Shown here: in pieces, positions 60,805 through 64,000 of the stretch
Position numbering within the stretch: position 1 is the first letter of the stretch
Layout of the letters: each line of letters opens with the position of its first letter
NCBI GenBank assembly: GCA_963717155.1
Contig: OY970326.1
Coordinates: forward strand, 2,232,001-2,296,000
Origin: G963717155 sp963717155
GTDB lineage: Bacteria; Actinomycetota; Thermoleophilia; Gaiellales; JALYLC01
Reading direction: 5' to 3'
DNA: 64,000 bases
Translations under genes and position numbers: made by a program
Notes under the pieces: model-generated
What the model saw: only the letters and a program-made list of their open reading frames with translations
What the model was told of the DNA's origin: nothing
Databases searched by the model: none

Positions 60805-62312
60805 TGAGCGAAGAAACGCAGGATACGAGCCTCCAACCGTACGTCGACTGCGACGACTGCGGAAGCCGGTCGAGCGCCGACTACACCGCGGTCCCCTCGC
60901 AGCGGCTCGCGATTCCCGCAGCCGCGCTCGCGGGTTTCCCGGAGGGCAAGGGCCCCCGCGAGCTCAGCCGCCGGCGTCTGCTCGCCGAGGGCATCGTCGG
61001 CATGGCATCGGTCTACGCAGCGACACGGCTCGACTGGAGCCAGGTCTTCGAGGCCGCCACCGCCGAGGCGGACGCGATGCAGAAGAGCCTCGTGATCGTC
61101 TACCTGCAGGGCGGGAACGACGGGCTGAACGTCACGGTTCCGATCGACGCCACGTACACGGGGTACAAGGCGGCACGGGCGAACATCGCGCGGGTCGTCG
61201 GGCCCACCGCCGGCGGCACCGTCGGCACGTGGGCCATGGGTGGCACCGGCGGCAGCCTCGGCTTCGCGAACGTCTGCGTCTCCACCGCGGGCACGGGCGA
61301 CAACGGAGATCCCTCGCTCGGCTTCGACAGCATGTACGGCGACGGGCTCGGCGGAGCCGGCTCGGACCTCGCGGTCTTCCCCGCGGCCGACTACACGCCG
61401 TCCAACCACTCCCACTTCGAGAGCGCCGACATCTGGTTCGGCGGCTCGATCGACAAGGTGCAGACCGGTTGGCTCGGCCGCTGGCTCGACAAGTACGGCT
61501 CGCCTGTCAACCCGCTGCAAGCGGTCTCGATCGACGACTCGCTGAGCAAGCAGATCCGCACCTCGACGGCACCCGTGTGCGCGCTCCGGAACCTGCGCGG
61601 CGCGCGCTTCGACCTGCCAGGCGTCGACCGCCAGACGGTCGACCCGACGCAGGTCATGCAGACGCTCGCCGGTGTTCCGGCCGGAGCCACCAACGCCCAC
61701 CTGCAGCGGTCGCGGAGTGCGTACGGCATCACGGTCGACATGGCGAATCGGCTTGCGACCCTCACGAACACGGCGGGAGGCGCCGGCTACCCGCCGAACT
61801 CCGGCCTCTCGTCGCAGCTCCAGACGGCGGCGGTCCTGCTCGGCGCCGGGCTCGGCACCCGCATCGTGACGATCGACTGGGGCGGTTTCGACACGCACGG
61901 AAGCCAGCTCGCCTCGCAGGATCCCCAGCTGAAGGATCTGTCCCGCTCGCTCGCGGCGTTCAAGGCCGACCTCGTTGCACGCGGCATCGAGAACCAGGTG
62001 CTGACGCTCGTCTTCTCCGAGTTCGGACGGCGCGTCGGCTCGAACGACTCCGGCGGCACCGATCACGGCGCCGGCGGGATGATGCTGCTCTCGGGCTCGG
62101 CCGTGAAGGGCGGGCTCGCCGGCGAGTTCCCCACGCTCCCGACGACCGACGTCACGTCGTCGGACCTGACCGTCAAGACCGACTTCCGCTCGGTCTACCA
62201 GTCGCTCATCTCCGAGTGGCTCGGCGGCGACCCCGCCGCGATCCTGCCGGGCGGCCCATACCCCGGTATCCAGCGCTTCGATGGAGGCACGTCGCTCCTG
62301 AAGGCGGCATAG
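60804..62312 (+). CDS. DUF1501 family protein, Tat-exported
   Basis: 502 residues. A twin-arginine motif SRRRLLAEGIVGMASVYAAT (near residue 55) indicates Tat export of a folded, probably metal-binding protein. Core motifs VIVYLQGGNDGLNVTVPIDA, NHSHFESADIWFGG, VTIDWGGFDTHGSQ and VFSEFGRRVGSNDSGGTDHG follow the alkaline-phosphatase-like DUF1501 layout, with Asp/His metal ligands. A Cys pair at the N-terminus (CDDCGSRSS) is unusual. Probable sulfatase/phosphatase-like partner of DUF1800. Confidence 0.9.
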   Translation: MSEETQDTSLQPYVDCDDCGSRSSADYTAVPSQRLAIPAAALAGFPEGKGPRELSRRRLLAEGIVGMASVYAATRLDWSQVFEAATAEADAMQKSLVIVYLQGGNDGLNVTVPIDATYTGYKAARANIARVVGPTAGGTVGTWAMGGTGGSLGFANVCVSTAGTGDNGDPSLGFDSMYGDGLGGAGSDLAVFPAADYTPSNHSHFESADIWFGGSIDKVQTGWLGRWLDKYGSPVNPLQAVSIDDSLSKQIRTSTAPVCALRNLRGARFDLPGVDRQTVDPTQVMQTLAGVPAGATNAHLQRSRSAYGITVDMANRLATLTNTAGGAGYPPNSGLSSQLQTAAVLLGAGLGTRIVTIDWGGFDTHGSQLASQDPQLKDLSRSLAAFKADLVARGIENQVLTLVFSEFGRRVGSNDSGGTDHGAGGMMLLSGSAVKGGLAGEFPTLPTTDVTSSDLTVKTDFRSVYQSLISEWLGGDPAAILPGGPYPGIQRFDGGTSLLKAA

Positions 62313-62344
62313 CTCCCCCGCGAGCCGCATCGCGCTCAACGCCC

Positions 62345-62782
62345 GTGCGCACCCCCCGCAGCACCCGCCCGGCGAGCGTCGTCATCCTGATGGCGCTCGC
62401 CGTCGCGGGGGCCGCGATCGCGGCGACCGCCCCGCCGTTCGTCGCGCGCCACCACCGGCTGCAGGTTCCGCCGCCGCCGACGCCGGTGCTTCCGTCCTCC
62501 CTCGCCGTGGACGAGTCCGAGTACACGCTGCGCCCATCCCAGATCGTGCTTGCCGCGGGAGAGGTCAAGATCAACGTCTACAACCGCGGCATGGACGACC
62601 ACGACCTCACCCTCGTGGACGGCAACGGAGTCACCCAGCAGGTCGGGGTCAAGCCCGGAACGTCGGCGACGCTCGTCGTCCCGCTCAAACCAGGGACATA
62701 CCGCCTTTTCTGCTCGCTGTTCGAAGGAACACCCGAGTCGCACGACGCGCTCGGCATGCACGCCACGATCGACGTCCGCTAG
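62345..62782 (+). CDS. Secreted cupredoxin
   Basis: 145 residues. N-terminal membrane/signal helix (PASVVILMALAVAGAAIAAT), Pro-rich linker, then a plastocyanin-like domain: VYNRGMDDHDLTLVDG gives the first Cu His, and TYRLFCSLFEGTPESHDALGMHA gives Cys, His and Met ligands of a type 1 Cu site. Electron carrier or Cu binder in the exported operon. GTG 62345, 32 bases after the DUF1501 stop. Confidence 0.87.
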   Translation: MRTPRSTRPASVVILMALAVAGAAIAATAPPFVARHHRLQVPPPPTPVLPSSLAVDESEYTLRPSQIVLAAGEVKINVYNRGMDDHDLTLVDGNGVTQQVGVKPGTSATLVVPLKPGTYRLFCSLFEGTPESHDALGMHATIDVR

Positions 62783-62797
62783 CCAGGAGCCCATATC

Positions 62798-63217
62798 GTG
62801 ATCACCGAAATCGGGTACGCCGCGCCGCCGAAGCTGGTACCGCTCCAGGAGCCGCGGCCGTTATCGCACCGCGAGCGCGAGCTGCTGGAGTTCCTCGTCG
62901 ACTCGTGCGAGTCTGACGAGCTGCGAGAGCAGGTCGCGCAGGCAGAGGTCGTGGCCACCTGCTCGTGCGGGTGCCCGTCCATCGGACTGAGGGGCGACGG
63001 GCCCGAGGTTCCTCGCGATGCCATGCGAGGCCTCGGCGATTTCGACCACGACGATCACGCCAGGCTGACCGCTCGCGGGCTGAGCGCAGGCGAGCGTCCC
63101 GTCGAGGTCGCGCTGCACGTCTCGCTCGGCCGGATCTGGGAGATGGAGGTCTGGTCCGGTGCCGAGGGCGACGTCGCCTTCGATCTGCCTGCGGTCGATA
63201 CGTTGCGCACCGCCTAG
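62798..63217 (+). CDS. Hypothetical protein
   Basis: 139 residues. Helical N-terminus (LSHRERELLEFLVDSCESDE) then Cys-rich VVATCSCGCPSIGLRG and a beta-rich C-terminus (RPVEVALHVSLGRIWEMEVW). I do not recognise the family. AGGAG lies eight bases before GTG 62798. Terminal gene of the exported operon or an independent cytoplasmic protein; 3' end overlaps the convergent gene by 4 bases. Confidence 0.68.
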   Translation: MITEIGYAAPPKLVPLQEPRPLSHRERELLEFLVDSCESDELREQVAQAEVVATCSCGCPSIGLRGDGPEVPRDAMRGLGDFDHDDHARLTARGLSAGERPVEVALHVSLGRIWEMEVWSGAEGDVAFDLPAVDTLRTA

Positions 63218-63513
63218 CCGGACTGCACGATCTCGGCGATGCGCAGCTCGACGTGCGCCTGCAGGGCCTCGAGCGCTCCGAGCTGCTGACGTCGACGGGC
63301 GATCAGGGCCGCGTCGTCGTCGCCTGTGCCATCGTCGGCCATGACGCCGACCGCCTCGAGCAGGGCAGCACGCCGGGCTCCCAGGGCCGCGCGCGCGTCG
63401 TGCTCGAGGACTGCCCACGCCATCCGCAGCCGGGCCGCCTCGAGGTCGTCCGAGAGCCGATCGGCGTGCCGCGCCAGGCGGTCGGCGTACAGCTCGAGAT
63501 CCAGTCGATCCAT
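63214..63513 (-). CDS. Hypothetical helical protein
   Basis: 99 residues, predicted almost entirely helical: LDLELYADRLARHADRLSDD and LGARRAALLEAVGVMADDG. No family named. ATG 63513 is preferred; it lies 10 bases after the nth stop on the same strand, suggesting co-transcription with nth. Confidence 0.6.
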   Translation of the reverse strand: MDRLDLELYADRLARHADRLSDDLEAARLRMAWAVLEHDARAALGARRAALLEAVGVMADDGTGDDDAALIARRRQQLGALEALQAHVELRIAEIVQSG

Positions 63514-63523
63514 GCATCCGAGC

Positions 63524-64000
63524 CTACGGCTCGGAGGTGTCACCGCGTGCGCGCCGGGCGTTGCGAGTTCGTGCCGGAGTGCTACCGCCGACACGCGCTT
63601 GCCCTTCGGGGCACAGGGATAGCAGCACGCATCCGTCACAGCGTGGGCTGCGCGACTGGCAGACCGCACGGCCGTGTGCGATCAGGAGGTGCGTGAACAG
63701 CGTCCACGACCGGCGAGGAACCAGCTCGAGCAGGCGCCGCTCGACCTTGACCGGGTCGGTCTCCGAGGTGAAGCCGAGACGGCGGACGATGCGCCCGACA
63801 TGGGTGTCGACGGCGATGCCCTGGGCCACGCCGAAGGCGTTCCCGAGCACGACGGCGGCGGTCTTCCGCCCCACGCCGGGCAGCTTCACGAGCTCGCCGA
63901 GCTGTCTCGGCACCTCGCCGTCGTACTGCTCGACGAGCAGCGCCGCGGCTCCCCGCAGCGCCCTCGCCTTCTGGTTGTGGTAGCCGGTCGGGTAGATCAC
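63524..64000 (-). CDS. nth: Endonuclease III (N-terminus beyond the window)
   Basis: 158 residues of the C-terminal two thirds. Helix-hairpin-helix LVKLPGVGRKTAAVVLG with the catalytic Lys, GIAVDTHVGRIVRRLG with the catalytic Asp, and the 4Fe-4S cluster CQSRSPRCDGCVLLSLC are present. Bifunctional glycosylase/AP lyase for oxidised pyrimidines. The GYHNQKARALRGAAALLVEQ start continues past base 64000, so the gene is truncated only by the window edge. Confidence 0.93.
   Translation of the reverse strand: MIYPTGYHNQKARALRGAAALLVEQYDGEVPRQLGELVKLPGVGRKTAAVVLGNAFGVAQGIAVDTHVGRIVRRLGFTSETDPVKVERRLLELVPRRSWTLFTHLLIAHGRAVCQSRSPRCDGCVLLSLCPEGQARVGGSTPARTRNARRARGDTSEP

Overview
This 64 kb window is very GC-rich and gene-dense. 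Neighbouring genes usually abut or overlap by 1-4 bases in the pattern NTGA or TGATG, so most can be read as translationally coupled operons. The protein families suggest a high-GC actinobacterium, possibly in or near the Thermoleophilia; these include BTAD regulators, an F420-type LLM oxidoreductase, DUF3105, a Ppx-CYTH pair, FG-GAP secreted proteins and CoxMSL-type molybdenum hydroxylases. That placement is an inference; no rRNA or marker tree is available here.

Region 1 (1-28 kb) is a catabolic region. A branched-chain-type ABC importer (livH, livM, binding protein, livG) lies downstream of an operon coding NIPSNAP protein, SDR, cupin, SRPBCC protein, RidA, amidase and lipoprotein. Next come an SMP-30 lactonase, an isochorismatase-like hydrolase and a zinc alcohol dehydrogenase. 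A four-subunit molybdenum hydroxylase follows, with FAD, 2Fe-2S and a split molybdopterin subunit, and with MoxR and VWA maturation genes divergent from it. Then come an FAH-fold hydrolase, a GntR regulator and an MFS carrier, divergent from a B12-dependent diol/glycerol dehydratase whose large and medium subunits are fused. Malate synthase, a second FAH-fold enzyme, a tautomerase, a second RidA and a LysR/MFS pair close the block. Together these look like import, oxidation, amide hydrolysis and ring or chain cleavage of a small, perhaps N-heterocyclic, substrate feeding glyoxylate to malate. The same 15-base palindrome sits at both divergent control regions (13478 and 20389), suggesting one regulator for both.

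Region 2 (29-46 kb) is mixed: an orphan MalK-type ATPase, SDR, LLM oxidoreductase, amine oxidase-like flavoprotein, acetyltransferase, sulfurtransferase, a BTAD-only regulator, a small HExxH protein, EamA and LysE transporters, a LOG-Nudix fusion, a class II aldolase, and an ArsR/cation-efflux pair. Two genes here are broken by frameshifts (GGDEF-EAL and FG-GAP).

Region 3 (46.7-56 kb) is housekeeping-like: initiator tRNA with terminator, Ppx, CYTH, tRNA-Leu(UAA), DoxX, amidotransferase, DedA, a frameshifted DUF222/HNH gene, DUF3105, DinG-type helicase, thioredoxin reductase and a zinc-ribbon/PAS protein.

Region 4 (56-64 kb) is an operon for exported proteins: a 793-residue glycine-rich repeat protein, a GH26-like hydrolase, a DUF1800/DUF1501 pair and a cupredoxin. 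Two small hypotheticals and the truncated nth (endonuclease III) follow.

A recurring feature is non-standard initiation. Three genes (livG, the alcohol dehydrogenase and the GntR-linked MFS) have no ATG/GTG/TTG at a sensible position but have CTG exactly there, and the LysR gene appears to begin at ATA.
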